From NCBI GenBank assembly GCA_021904315.1, contig CM038922.1, positions 14,111,347 through 14,175,346 on the forward strand: a stretch of DNA of 64,000 nt, read 5' to 3'. This stretch comes from Sphagnum magellanicum. Taxonomy: Eukaryota; Streptophyta; Sphagnopsida; Sphagnales; Sphagnaceae. Below, piece by piece: positions 10,961 to 23,035 of this stretch. The position numbers and the translations under genes are program-made. The notes under the pieces are model-generated. The model was not told where the DNA came from. It was given only the letters and a program-made list of their open reading frames with translations, and ran no database searches. Position 1 is the first letter of the stretch. Each line of letters begins with the position of its first letter.

Positions 10961-13900
10961 ATTTTGGTTTTTTAGCCTAATCAAGCCAGATGTTCTCCTC
11001 ACCTGGAACTAAATAAGGTTGGATGTTGGTATATGTGACTTGATTAGGTAATCCAACAAGTTATTTTGTTAGATATGGAAACACTAAACATCGTCTTGTA
11101 TTGATCATCCTAGCCCTATCCTCCAAAACATGAAGTGGGTGTGACTATGTCCCACATGACATATTTCCTTGTCTTTCCCAAAACTAGACCAAAACCACAA
11201 AAATTGAACCAATTTGGAATATGTTTCATCAACATGTTCTTTTGTTTGCCAACAATTTGAAATAAGTTCAAAGAAGTTTGCAGCTTGTTTCTACCTTTAC
11301 ATATTAACCATTTACGTGCATCATCATGCTTGTAACCACCTATTGTCTTAGCTACCCACCTTTTTACCTAGACATGAAATATTTCTTATGAAATAGTTCA
11401 CAAGTTGAAACATTAATCGATTTAATTGGGTTTCATTCACAATCAATTCACAAGAAACTTCCAATGGATGATGTAGAGGTGGTCATTGGTTTATTTTAAC
11501 CATCTAACTATAAGTAACACTTCATTAGTATTAGGTCTCTCTTTCAATTCCCTATAGTGTGTGCATATAATTAATTATTTAAAATTTATTTATAGATATG
11601 TACATCTCAAAATTGGCATAAATACATACACATACATGCATGTAGACAATTTTTATGTCAAGTATCCATTGTTTAGATTAATAGTTAATCATCTTTAATC
11701 AAATTATTTTGATAAATACCAATGAAATTATGAATTTGAATAATATAATGTAGACCTCTTAAAATATCATTAATTAAATATTCATAGCAATGTGATGATC
11801 AACAATTGATGATTAAATAAATGAAACTTGTAAAATGGCTTCATAACATATTTCATTTTAAAAAAATTTAAGTTACAAATATCATGTTTAAGATGCAAAT
11901 AATTCATATGTTTTATTCCAAAATTCAGTTTGTAAATTGGCAATGCATCTTTTTTACTATATATGTATGTGCTACATGATGAACAAGATAATCTTTAACA
12001 TTCAACAATGTTGTCCCAGGAATTAAAATTCACATTTCATATAGGCATTGTGCCAGAAAAAAATTTCATGATTGTTATTGCTTTTTCAACATTTGCCATA
12101 GGTGCATCAAATGCCTTACAATCTCCTACAAATATAAAACAAATTCCATGTTTAAAAGTTACAAAGTTCAAACTTTTCAATCAAAACATGAAAAGATGGA
12201 AACCATGCATGATTCACACGCCAAATGTATATTTACAACTAAATATTCAATCTGCTCAAAAATAAGAGCTTGGTTATTTCAAATGTTCTTGCATAAATAT
12301 ATTGAACACAAGAGATAGATGCTATTATTTTATATTGAAATTCCATTCATTTGAAGAATATATCTTAAATATATCTTAAATATGCTAAGAATATATCATT
12401 ATTTTATAGCATATTAAAAAATAAGCTTTTGTCTCAGGTGTTTCCTAAAATATAGGAAGAATGACTTCCAAGAACCAAATAAAATAATATGGTACTTGAA
12501 ATTGTAACCAAAAGCTTTCACTTATTTGTTTTAAAAATTTTAAAAATTCTTTTAAAAACCAAGAATTAAACAACATTAGTACCAACCTCATGAACCATTA
12601 TCATGGAGTTGCCCAACCTTTAACAATATCCTTTCAAACATCAACCTTGGGTGCCAACTTTCAAGGTATCATATTTAATCTAATAAAGAGGATTAATGGG
12701 CCCCTTTGTTATTGGCCCATGTAAATTAAACCTCCCAATAGTATTATGATCAAGGTGGGCTTGAATTTAGAGTTATATTGGAACCTTGTCAAATTGATAC
12801 AAAAAAAATAAATTTAACTTTAAATTAATTTTTTAAAAAGAATTCTAAATTGAATTTTTTTTTCCTCCATTGGTCCAAAATTGAGAAATGACAAATGTGC
12901 ATATTGCCTTGTTGAACATATTATGCTAGTACCAAAAGTGAAATGGGACCCATGGTTGGGGACGGTTATGTCATGGTCAACTCCATCCAAACAGACACCT
13001 ATCTTCTTATATAGATGATATGTTCATATAAAAATATGTGTAGTCAATAACACACCAAAATCTCTGCTTGCATGTGAAAGTTGGAAGGATATCATTTCGG
13101 ATGAAGCCTTTCCTTCCATTGTTATTTATGCTTCATATAGGGACTTCACTAAAATTGGGGTGGGATGGGATGGGGCCCACTTTTTCACTTCCAATGAGTG
13201 AGTGCCATGGAGTCCATTAGGGAATGTTGCAATTCTAAATATACATTTCTAGTGTATGCCAACAAGGCTTATCTTCATTAAAAATACCTAATAGGGTTTA
13301 TAGTGAATCCAAGCCAATTGAAAAAACAAGGCCATGCATATTTGTCCTTTCTCTAGTTTTTAGGACGTTTGTTCATGTTGAAATGGATAATAACTTGTTT
13401 TCAGAAATTAAATTTTGTCCCAACAAAAAATAAAATATGGACCCAAAAAATTTGTTTTCCTATTGAAGGAGACTTTTCCTATTCAAGATGGTTGCATTGC
13501 CTCAAACCTAATATTGTAACCTAATCTTATTTAGTGTGTCTTTAGGTAGTGGTGTATGTCTTTGCTTTTCACATGTGTGAAGAAGAGAGCACACAATGGC
13601 TAATCAACAATGCATAGACTCTAGAAAAAACATTGATTGTGTTGGGTGCGAAACTTGAACATTGTCAAAATGAGTCGTTCAATGATGTGTCTTTTCTTGC
13701 AATTTTGAACTATTTCATGTTTTACTTAATATATAGTTACAACAGTTCACCTCTTTATCTTCATATTTTTCCAATTTTTTCATTTGTCTTTTTTTAAGTT
13801 ATTTTTTGGCGACCCTGCTTTGCAGGTATGATATTCTCATTTGTGTAAATGTGTAAACCATAGATGCAACCAAAATAAACACCCCAAAAACCATATGCAA

Positions 13901-14001
13901 CATTACCTAATCAATTGTAAATGTTCAACTTTGAATTAAAATTGAACCCAACAAACAAGCAAACCAAAATATAAAGGTTTTACCTCTTAAATCATGTTAA
14001 A
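10961..14001. other. AT-rich intergenic DNA
   Basis: No gene is seen. An 85-codon frame at 12008-12265 lacks any motif. A direct duplication of AATATATCTTAAATAT is present near 12355-12380. Confidence 0.45.
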
Positions 14002-14212
14002 GGTGCATTCACACTTGGTGTTAGGGACTCGAGTGTGGAGTTCCCTAACATCACACTGATCATTTAGGACTCAAACCTACTTACCATGAAAATTGTACAT
14101 TAAACTAACATTCACTTAACATTAAGCTATCACTTATTTAACATTGTGTGCCACCTAGGAGGTCACCTAGATTTTCATTTAACATTGACTTAACATCGAG
14201 TGTGAATGCACC
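14002..14212 (-). mobile_element. 213-bp inverted-repeat element, copy 2
   Basis: The ends GGTGCATTCACACTTGGTGT and TGTGAATGCACC are inverted. Reverse-complemented, the element aligns end to end with 4324-4536, with single-base changes and small gaps. The two copies bracket the dead transposase locus in opposite orientations, probably by coincidence. Confidence 0.8.
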
Positions 14213-15103
14213 ATAAGCTTGGTGGGTATGTACACATGGTTTTTGGGTATGAGAATTTTTACAAAGATGAGAAATTAAAAGACAATTGTACTAGAAGTTA
14301 AATCATAATTTTTGGATACAAATAAACATGCCTGTAGTTTTCAAAGAGAGCTTTATAAAGTAGCTTGTTTTAATGCATAGGGAGGCCTATTTTCACATGT
14401 CAATGTACTCATAATTAAGAATTGCATTGCTTTAAAAAGAGGACATACCCATATTTAATAAGAACTGCATTGCTTTAACAAGAGGATGTTCAACCCATAA
14501 TGAAGGAGAACATGTAAAAAAATCACATATAGAGAGGTTTTCTAAAACATGTGTGAAAGCTTAATTGTTAAACCCTAAACCCTAAACCTTCAAAACCTAT
14601 TTGTTTGGGATTAAATTTTGTTGTTTGTTGTAACTATTTTTGTTCATTCACACCCTCAAAATTACTATAGGAACTATATTGACTGTAGTAGTCCAGTTAC
14701 ACATATGTCTCAAACTTGGCTCTGTTGAATGAATAGTTCAGTTGAATGATGTCCAACTTCAGACATGATCTCTGCAAAAAATTGCACCAAAAACAAAGAA
14801 AAGTTAATTCCATGACAAAAGGTTTTGTCAAAGTTCCTTGAATTTGCTCAAAATGAGAAATAATTTATCAGTGGGAAATTACTCATGCAGAGTTCAAACT
14901 TTACACTCCGTTTATGCGAGCTGTTAGAACAAGGATACAATTCTACTGTACATGGAAAAGCAGGTAAAGAAGTGAACTTACCACTTTACAGATGGATCTT
15001 GACCTGCACAAATTTCCAGGTAGTTAGTTTGAGAGATTAGTAAACAGCCATTGTAACTTCAGAAAACAAAAGTCTAGATAAATATCATTTGAACAAATCT
15101 CTG
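14213..15103. other. Intergenic DNA
   Basis: Holds one short CCCTAAA double motif at about 14573-14588. No gene is seen. Confidence 0.4.
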
Positions 15104-15440
15104 AAGAAGGGTTTAGGGTTCAGGGTTTGAGGTTTGACCAAAAAACAATATTAGCTAAGTTTACCTGAACTTATTTATAACATACAAGTTCTCCTATTTT
15201 GCATCCTAAACCCCAAAACCATAACCCTGAACCTTAAACAAGCAAGTTCCTGATTATAGGTGGAGCAGAGCTTATCATTGCAGCCCAGATTTTACCTGAA
15301 CTGAAATGTATACCATACAAGTTCCCTATTTTGCACCCTAAACCCCAAACCTCAAACCCTTCAACCCTGAACCCTAAACCGCTGAACCTTAAACCCTGAA
15401 TCATAAAGGTTCCCCAAACCCTGAATCCTAAACCGTAAAC
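15104..15440 (-). repeat. Degenerate interstitial telomere-type array
   Basis: Two clusters of TTTAGGG-like and CCCTAAA-like motifs (15104-15135 and 15200-15440) alternate with unique sequence. Variants include GGTTCAGGGTTT and CCCTGAACC. The array lies 3' of the minus-strand gene that ends at 15759. It keeps an incidental minus-strand frame open (15234-15716) that I do not consider coding. Confidence 0.6.
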
Positions 15441-15758
15441 AAGCTTCCGTGATGGTGGGAAGATTTTGTACCTGGTGGGTATGCACAAAGAATTCATCTT
15501 GTTTGCCAAATCCAGACTTGTGCTAGATTTGAAGCTCTGCTGATGATGCACCTGGAGCTCCATGATGTTGGATCTGCAGTTTGGGTAAGCAGATAAAAAG
15601 ATGTCAATGATCATGCAATAGAAGATCTGACTGTCAGTAGACATGATTGTTCCTGAGCTTGAATGAAATTTAAACAATAAATAAGCAGGCAGCAACAGCT
15701 GGCTGATCTTTGGCAATAGTGCATGTTGTTGAAGTAACCAAGTGAAGAAGAAGTCTAG

Positions 15759-17579
15759 TTACCTGCTGCAGCTCTTAGTACTGTCCTGAGGTTTGGTGAC
15801 AGTAGTAGTCAAAGTGCTTTCCACAGTAGCAGCTGCTTTAGGAAGAGTCATCATCATCCCTAGTGTCTTGATCTCAGGCACTTTCTGCAATTTGGTCTTG
15901 CAAGAACGTTTTCTTCTGGGAATGCAATTAAGCAGCTTGTCCAGAAAATGATCTCGAACTTGCAATTGGAAGTGCTGTTGATCCTCCTGATCAGCTGCTC
16001 CTGCTGCTGCTGCTAACCTGAACCCACCTGCTGCAGCCATGGGTATGCCAGCAGCTGGGGTGCAGCTCCTCATGTCATGAGGAGCTGTACCAGACTTCCT
16101 TGCAGGAGGAGCAGGTTGGTGATCATCAGTTGAATGTAGCTGGCCAGCTGCTGAAGATCTACTCTGCATCATCTTCTCTTGCAGTTTCTTTAGACCTGCA
16201 CACTAGGCAATGCATCATCAGATCTTACACAAGATCATCAGACCCAACTAGCAAACCAGATCAGCTCCGACCTGTAGAAGCTAGGCCTGAAATACAAAAG
16301 TCTTACATTTTGATGGCGCCACTGTTTTGTAGCAATTCCGGCTCTCAGATCGAAGGAGTTGTGCAAATTCCTCGTGGTTCAATGTTTGCCTCTGCAGCAG
16401 CATCAGCAGCAGGAGGAGGAATCATCATACTGACATGCATGATCTTTGAAATAAGAAGTACAAATTCTCTGCATTCATAGATCCTGAGAGAAAATGCATC
16501 CTGGATTGATCACTTGGGTGGCCAGCCCCAGGGCAGATGCAGATCTGATCATGGTAGCAGCTGGAGACGATAAACTCACCAGCTCTTCATCGTCCACATA
16601 ATCTTCTTCAGGGTAATGCAGCATTTCGGTTGGCAGTTTGAATTTCAAGCATGCCCTGTCTTGGGCCCTGCAGGAACAGCCGCAGCAGCAGAAGAGCTTG
16701 ATCAGAATATTAACGTTATCAAAGCAGCAGCAACAACAGCTTGCTAGAACATCAAAAAAACAAGCTTCAAACACGGAAGAAAGGCAAAAATAGTTCCTGT
16801 ATGGCTCATGATGATAGACAACGTTTAAACACGTACCTTAGAGCTTCCTCTTCTTCACGGTAACAACCTGCAGCAGCACATGACAAACAAGGTTTCATGA
16901 CACTGGCACATGATGATCGGCTGCTGATCAGACGGGCAATTACACATAAGGACACGTACATGAGCTGAAGGACAGGAGCTAATTCTTTAAGAATTTCTTC
17001 AGCGGATTCTGTGAGTCCTATCTGATGTGCAGCATATGATGCTTTCAAACCTAGTGGACGTGCATGGAGCGTACTGCAGGATCAGTGAAGTTCGTGTGCT
17101 TCTTACCAATGAAGATTCGCATCTTGTCGGTTCCTTCATAAGCTCTGTACAAGGCAAAAGAAACCCACAAGATCAAACCACGTACACTGCAACATCATCA
17201 GTATTTTTTGCTACTACAATGCAGCAACAGCAATCTCAGATCGATCGTTTATTGTTGGGTAGTTTCTTACTTACTTTTGCCAGGCACCATACAAGCTGGT
17301 GTTTAGATAGAAGTGTATAAACTTGTGGGTTGATCTTCTGGCTGGTGGCGCTGTTGGTGCTGCTGCAGGAATATTGTCGACGATCCCGCCGCATCGACGC
17401 GGACCGAGTTCTGTGAATGCTTGAGCACTATGCCGGCTGCTGCTGTGCGGCGTCGTGTTGTGGATCGATCTGCGCGGTGGTTGTGCTGCTGCTGCAGCAT
17501 GCAGATCACGGCCCCCCACAGCTGCTGTTTCCTTCCGTCCCGATGATAATACTCCTGACTCGCGACGTTGGGGAGTCAT
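15759..17579 (-). CDS. Unrecognised 388-aa protein, six coding exons
   Basis: I built this model by splicing. Coding exons (minus strand) are 17579-17275, 17144-17107, 17050-16837, 16667-16580, 16391-16307 and 16195-15759. All five introns are GT-AG and every junction keeps the frame, 389 codons with stop. The start is the first ATG of the transcript; a 5'-UTR intron (about 17880 to 17632) is likely. Residues 1-95 are Ala/Ser/Arg-rich low complexity. Residues about 102-145 form a predicted helical stretch containing AAHQIGLTESAEEILKEL. A Cys-rich stretch follows. Residues about 185-245 are acidic (EEDYVDDEEL, NHEEFAQLLRSE). A long Ala/Gln-rich tail carries a basic PRRKRSCKTK cluster that could be a nuclear signal. 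I recognise no family. The Cys-rich part of exon 3 might be a retained intron, but removing it at the obvious GTACGT donor breaks the frame. Confidence 0.55.
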
Positions 17580-18050
17580 GATTTCTCGATTTCGATAATA
17601 CTCCCTGCACGCTCGTTTGTACAAGTACTACTGCAATTCAATTTTGCAGAAACTTGTTATTATCTGAGCAAAACAGGCCCAAAAAAAACAGAAAAACAGA
17701 AAAACACAGAGAGAATGCACACTGAGAGGTCTACACAGAGAGAATGAAGAGAGAGAGACACACACACACACACAGAATGAGAGGGAGGTGTGCACAGAGA
17801 GATGAGAGCTCGGGAAGCAGTCGAACTAAAGAACTCGTGTGCATCATTTAAGAACAAGTGTGGAGAATGAATATTTACCTCAAGTTGCAGCAGCCGGAGA
17901 GGTGGCAAGAGTTGAAGAAGTGCGAATGAGGAGGAGGAGAAGAAGAAGCTCGCTCCAAACTTGAACTGCGAGGAGGAGGAGAAGAGAGCGAGCTCGCTGC
18001 AAGTGTGCGGGTGGTGGAAAGGGCGGATACTTGGAGAACGCAAAGCTCGG
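17580..18050 (-). other. 5' leader of the 388-aa gene
   Basis: On the minus strand the first transcribed exon (about 18025-17881) is purine/pyrimidine-skewed and has no ATG. A GTAAAT donor follows CTTGAG near 17880. A TTGCAG acceptor near 17632 precedes the coding exon. CA and GA simple repeats lie in the intron (17750-17800). Confidence 0.45.
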
Positions 18051-18051
18051 T

Positions 18052-18060
18052 CTATATAAA
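18052..18060 (-). promoter_or_regulatory. TATA box of the 388-aa gene
   Basis: TTTATATAG on the minus strand sits just upstream of the ATG-free leader. A start site about 30 bases downstream would fall near 18020-18025. Confidence 0.55.
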
Positions 18061-18144
18061 GCCTGGCCTTCTCAAGGAGTCGGCTCTCCCTTCTCCCTTC
18101 CTGCCCCTGTCTGTCTCGGGCACCTAGAATGGACCGGGACCAAT

Positions 18145-18440
18145 CACCGTTCTTAGTTATTACCTACTCTCAAGGATGGATAGATGGATGAATGAATTAT
18201 AGTTCGTGAACTAGGTCGACACTTTTTCATTGGGGCTTTTTCATCTGGTCCCAGAGGTTGCTATTTACCAGGAATGCCAATTTTAGAGCTTAGTAATTAC
18301 TTCTTTAGTTACTTTCCACCCAGGTATTCAGCTTTAATCTAGATATATATTTTATTTACTTTTCACCTTTTACTCTAAGTGTAGTAAACCAAAAAGCCTA
18401 GGTAAGGCCCTAGGTTACTAGATGTGGGCCCACACTCACT
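18145..18440 (+). repeat. Diverged copy of the TAGGTA/GATGGATG repeat
   Basis: The order GATGGATAGATGGATGAATG, TGGTCCCAG, TAGTTACTTTCCACC, TTACTTTTCACC follows that of 18915-19260 and, more loosely, the copies at 395-735 and 53219-53470. It begins about 85 bp upstream of the TATA box of the minus-strand gene. Confidence 0.45.
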
Positions 18441-18914
18441 TCTGGTAATGCCCTCAACCAAGGGCCTGAACATTTTCTTTCACAAAGAATTTGGAGCCTC
18501 TTCAATTTAAGAGAAGGTTCAGTTTCATCTTCATTACACACAACTAAACCACCCTAAAAAAAATAAAAATAAATAAAAATGTACTTAATTTGTTCAACTA
18601 GTACACACACTCTAAAATAAAGATTATGTAATATTAATTATGCATAACCAATTGAGTGCAATATTAACTTGTTTAAAATATAGAGCCACATTTATAGTTA
18701 TTTTCAATAAAATCATATTTATGTACTTAAAGAATATGAACCTTTTTAAAATGGGGCAACAACACTTTTAATTCAGATTTTAATTCAATTTCAAAAATAA
18801 GTTGGTTCTTTAGTTAAGTTCTAATTATAGTTCCAAAAGAAAAAACTTAGAACCTCAATGTGTCTAAATGAATACCTTAAAACCTGACCTTATAATTTGA
18901 TTTGAATCAAGAGC

Positions 18915-19260
18915 ACTACTGGAAAGGATGATGAATGGATGAATGTATGGATGAATGAATGAATGAATGATGATGGGTGAATAAGAAACATTTCTTTGAT
19001 GAGGCTCTAGTCCCACATCTAGGTAGCTGCAATGGAACTAGCTTAGTTAATTCTTTTTTTACTTTCCCATTTATTTACTTTTAATCTATCCTATACTAGA
19101 CTACTATTATGGTAAAAACGAAGTAAGTGAACAATTGTTCACCCAATTTACCTACCTTTTTGCCTTTACCTACCGACTATGGTGGACCCACCGCCTAGGT
19201 TCACCTCTGGAGTAACCCATCTACATGTATTTGTTTACCTACAAACCATCTACTCATCAT
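18915..19260 (+). repeat. Second diverged copy of the same repeat
   Basis: A GATGAATGGATGAATG core expands into a GAAT microsatellite (about 18945-18970). It is followed by CTAGTCCCAC, TTTTACTTTCCC and a TTTACCTACC region. The tandem placement with 18145-18440 suggests a local duplication. Confidence 0.45.
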
Positions 19261-20969
19261 TTATTGCCTGCTCCTACCTTTGTGCTAACCATTTATGAAC
19301 GAAACCCTACCTAAGAATAGGTTTTAGGGTTTTGAAGGTCCCAATTATCTATCTATGTTACTCACCATGTGTTTTCCCTTAAACCTTATAATCACATAGG
19401 TAACTAGTTAATCATGGTCATTAACATGGTTGAAACTTGAGACCATGACAATTTTGCATTTGTCCCAAAGAAAAAGAAGATATAATGTTGCACAAAAGAG
19501 TTGAAGATCGACCAAGGTGGAATTAGTTTCTTTTACATGATAAGGACCCTTACCACAGTGAAACCCATTATCAATTTAGTCATCTCCATAACAAGGTTCC
19601 ATCCACTCAGTTTGGTGGGTGGTTTGTTTACTTGGGTTCACAGCTTGGATGTGCAAAGAGTTGAAAATGGTAAGGAACACTTAAAAGATTTAGCTCTCAC
19701 CCCACTTGAGACTAGGTCATGTTCAACTAGGTCATGTTGAAACTTGTTAACATTCTCCAGTTTGTTATCTTAGTTTAGCACTATTCACACATAATGTTAA
19801 ACCATCATCGGTGACAAAAGTTATCATCATTATAATCGTTAGGATCTTTTGAAAAAAAACATTTGGTGATAGTAATTGTGAAAGTTAAGCGCATAAGAAA
19901 GTTTGCAAATTCATACATGAGGCCAATGCTACATGTCACAATCTTTTGATTCTTTAATAAAAATGGCCATTCATTCACACCACAGCCATTGTTTTCTCTA
20001 TTTTCTATACCCCCAACCCCACACCCCTTTTCTTTTGGATAAGTGCAAAGAATGGTGGGATGAGATTGATGTTGGCTAGTTTTTGTTTTTGGTGTGGGAT
20101 GATGGGTGGGAATTAGGCATGTAGTTCTTACCTTTGGAACATGGGTCAAGTATGCAATTTTTTTTTTTAAATAATAATTTTTTTGTTGGTTTAGGCATGT
20201 AATTAACATGGTTGGTCTCAAAAAAAAAAAAAAAAAAAATCTTGTTAGTAGCATTTCACCACCAGTATCATGGAACTAGTTAGGGCGTGTTTAGCATCTC
20301 CCTCTTTTCTTTGGACCTTCCCCTCTAATGTTCTTGCAGACCATAGCTTAGTTTTTACTAAAATAGAAAAAAGCTGAGTCTCTCTACCCTGTACCAACTT
20401 GGGTGAACTAATACCTTCATTGGTACCATGGTAAACCCAATTCTTTTGGGTTGCTTCTAAACATTATAAATATCCCATCCCTAGACTAAATTGGGGTCTT
20501 TGAGTTCAAATTTAACATTTCTTGGGTTAAACATGGGCTTGAAGATGCTTTACTCAAGAAGGTGAAAGTACCTGATACCTTGGCCATCTGTGTATCCACA
20601 CCAAATAAGCTAATAATGTCCTTTATTGCCAAGTTTGATTCAAGAAGTCTTACTTAGCTAGCCTAATATTAATTCACATTAGTCTACAAACCAAAGCAAG
20701 TCTCTTGAGATTGGTCCATAAGTCTAGGTAAGCTGTAAAGGTTACCCAATTGTACCCTTGGTCATTCCTTCACAGCTCAGAGTCCATACGAGTATTGGGT
20801 GGGTATTTGTTGTGGGCGGAAAAATCCCTTAGTTCCAGTTCCAATTAGTAAGAATTCGATCTGAACTGACACTCAATTTCAAAACCAAAATTTCAAAGAA
20901 AATTGATTTGGGATCTCCGAATTGCAAATCCCAAATCTATTTGTGTGGAATCAAGCATGATATCAAAAC

Positions 20970-21016
<47 letters not shown>

Positions 21017-22674
21017 GGATTTCATGTTGCTTCACACTACCATTGACAATGATTAAATTATTTTTTGTGAACATAATAATTTTGTTGTAGTCAATTTTGT
21101 CTTTTCAGAAGATATGGACTATGGACTTCCTATTGCATACACAACTCCACATGTATCTCTTAGTTGTTCTTTTCGGACCTCATAGTCCTTATCTCTTACA
21201 CAACCTCCTTTCAAGACTAGGTCATTACCCTATCACATGTAGGTTAACTAAAGGCTTATGCAAGGAACTCTTTGCGTATGGGAGCTAAAAGAATTAGGAT
21301 GTGTCTTACCCAAAAAACCCTTTTCCCCTCCATCTTACTTATCTTATCGTATCCACCCAAACCTAGCCTAGGTGTTCACCAAGCCAAAACTAGATCACTA
21401 CCCCTTAACCCAGTGTTTTTTCTTTTCTTTTTTCAATTTTGTGATGTTGACATATTGGCAATCATCCACAAGAAGGTTTAGCCATTTGGCTATAAACCAA
21501 CTATGAAAGTAGAAATCTATTAAAATATTTTTATGTTCTGCTATTTGCTTGAACAATGTGAAAAACATGACGAATTTTTCAAATTTTGAAAAAGAATTTA
21601 GAGGAAAACAAAAAAAATATTCAACAAAATATAGTTCTTTTGAAAAAAAAATCATCAAATGACAAATTTTCACCAAAGAAAAAAATGTTGCATTAACATG
21701 TCAGAATTGGTTATGTGTTAATTAATGACCAACAAATCCAAAAAGTTTGAAGACTTGGGATGAGCAATAGTTTGAAGATCATATGCTACCATGAAACACA
21801 CCATCAGCATAATGAATTTGAACATTCAAAACCAAGTGGAAGATAAATCTAGGACATTGAGGAGGGAGGGGGAATGAGCATATCTGTGAAGTTTAAATAA
21901 ATATTCACTAATTTGTTTTTCAATATTCAATGAAGGACAGTTGGTTTTTATGGCCACTCTTTTGCAAATAGGGTTTGATATGAGTCTCTTGTCTTTGATT
22001 TATTGACCATCATAGATAAGTTAGGGTTACGTATGGTCCAAAGCCAATGTATTGTGGGTTTGGACTCTTTTTGTGTCTTTCAGAGAACTTTGTGTGTGTG
22101 ATGAATTTATGAAACATCCTTGGACATAGTTCACCCCCCAAAAAATGGAACACTAAGTGCAAAAAGAAAAAGTGCCAAGCAATGTTACAGTGTCACAAAT
22201 TATGACCACCATAACTCCTAATTCTCAAGGAGGAAAACAAATTGTACCCAAGGCCAGCTTTGAGTTTCATACGATTGGAAACCTAATGCACTACCATCTC
22301 CACCCATACCCTCTATTTGGGCCTCTACCAATATTTATCACATCTCACATGGTCTATGAATTATTTCTCAATCCCCACCCACAAACAAAAAAATGGAGGA
22401 TAGGATGAGAGATTATTTAAACCCAAAACCCATTGGGCGAATGGAAAGCAGTCATTTCAGCATAACTCATTGTCTTTTACAAGAACAAGGTCCTATGCAC
22501 TTTAGGGACGATATTGGTCTTCTCCACTAAGTAATTATAAATAAGTAAGCCCCCCCCCCCCCCCCCCCCCCCTTTTATAATGGCGGTATTATCCCAGGCC
22601 AAAAATGGTGACAAACAGTTTTGGAAATAGAAATTTCATGCAGCCAATGGGAAGTCCTAGCATGCACTCATGAT
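19261..22674. other. Intergenic DNA with TA and poly-C tracts
   Basis: Contains a TA dinucleotide run (20973-21012), a 20-base A run near 20221, a hairpin with GATTTGGGAT/ATCCCAAATC arms (about 20904-20938) and a 23-base C run (22550-22572). Open frames up to 149 codons (19805-20254, minus) depend on homopolymer runs and show no domain. Confidence 0.5.
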
Positions 22675-23035
22675 GGGCCTTGATTTTTCCTTTTTGGGGG
22701 TGGGGTGAGGTGGGGAAAGTCTTTTTTTTTTTTTTTGATCTTCCTTGTTCCCAATGTGTTCCTAACATGTTTTCATCATGTTCCCTTGAGGTTCCCCAAG
22801 TTCCCAAGTTGTTCCATAATGCATTCCCAGTAGCATCTCAATTTTATCCCATATGGTTTGCCCAAAGTTCAACTCTCATTTATATAAACTGAGAAGGTAG
22901 GCTGTTGAGAATTCATTTGTTTCTATTTTGCAACTGGGGGTCTAAAGAGGTGCTTCCATTGGGGAGTGCTCAATGTTCCAAAAAAATTGCTGTTGGGCCA
23001 ATGAATATGGCTCTTTCAAAAAAAAATTTAAAAAG
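22675..23035 (+). repeat. GTTCCC-rich dispersed element, copy 1
   Basis: An internal subrepeat region (about 22735-22830) is made of TTCCCAATGTGTTCC-like phrases. Next come a CAACTCTCATTTATATAAA block, GGGGAGTGCTCAATGTTCCA and a GGGCCAATGAATATG end. The same order is found at 59828-60150. The subrepeat part also occurs at 37157-37260 (reverse) and 58135-58260. No coding capacity. Confidence 0.65.

Noticed and set aside
15234..15716. 160-codon minus-strand frame as a protein
   Set aside because: Its middle part is a translation of telomere-type repeats (LGFRVWG-like periodicity) and it lies beyond a good stop codon.
17660..18043. 127-codon minus-strand frame as the N-terminus of the unknown gene
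   Set aside because: It has no ATG in the leader exon and consists of translated CA/GA repeats.
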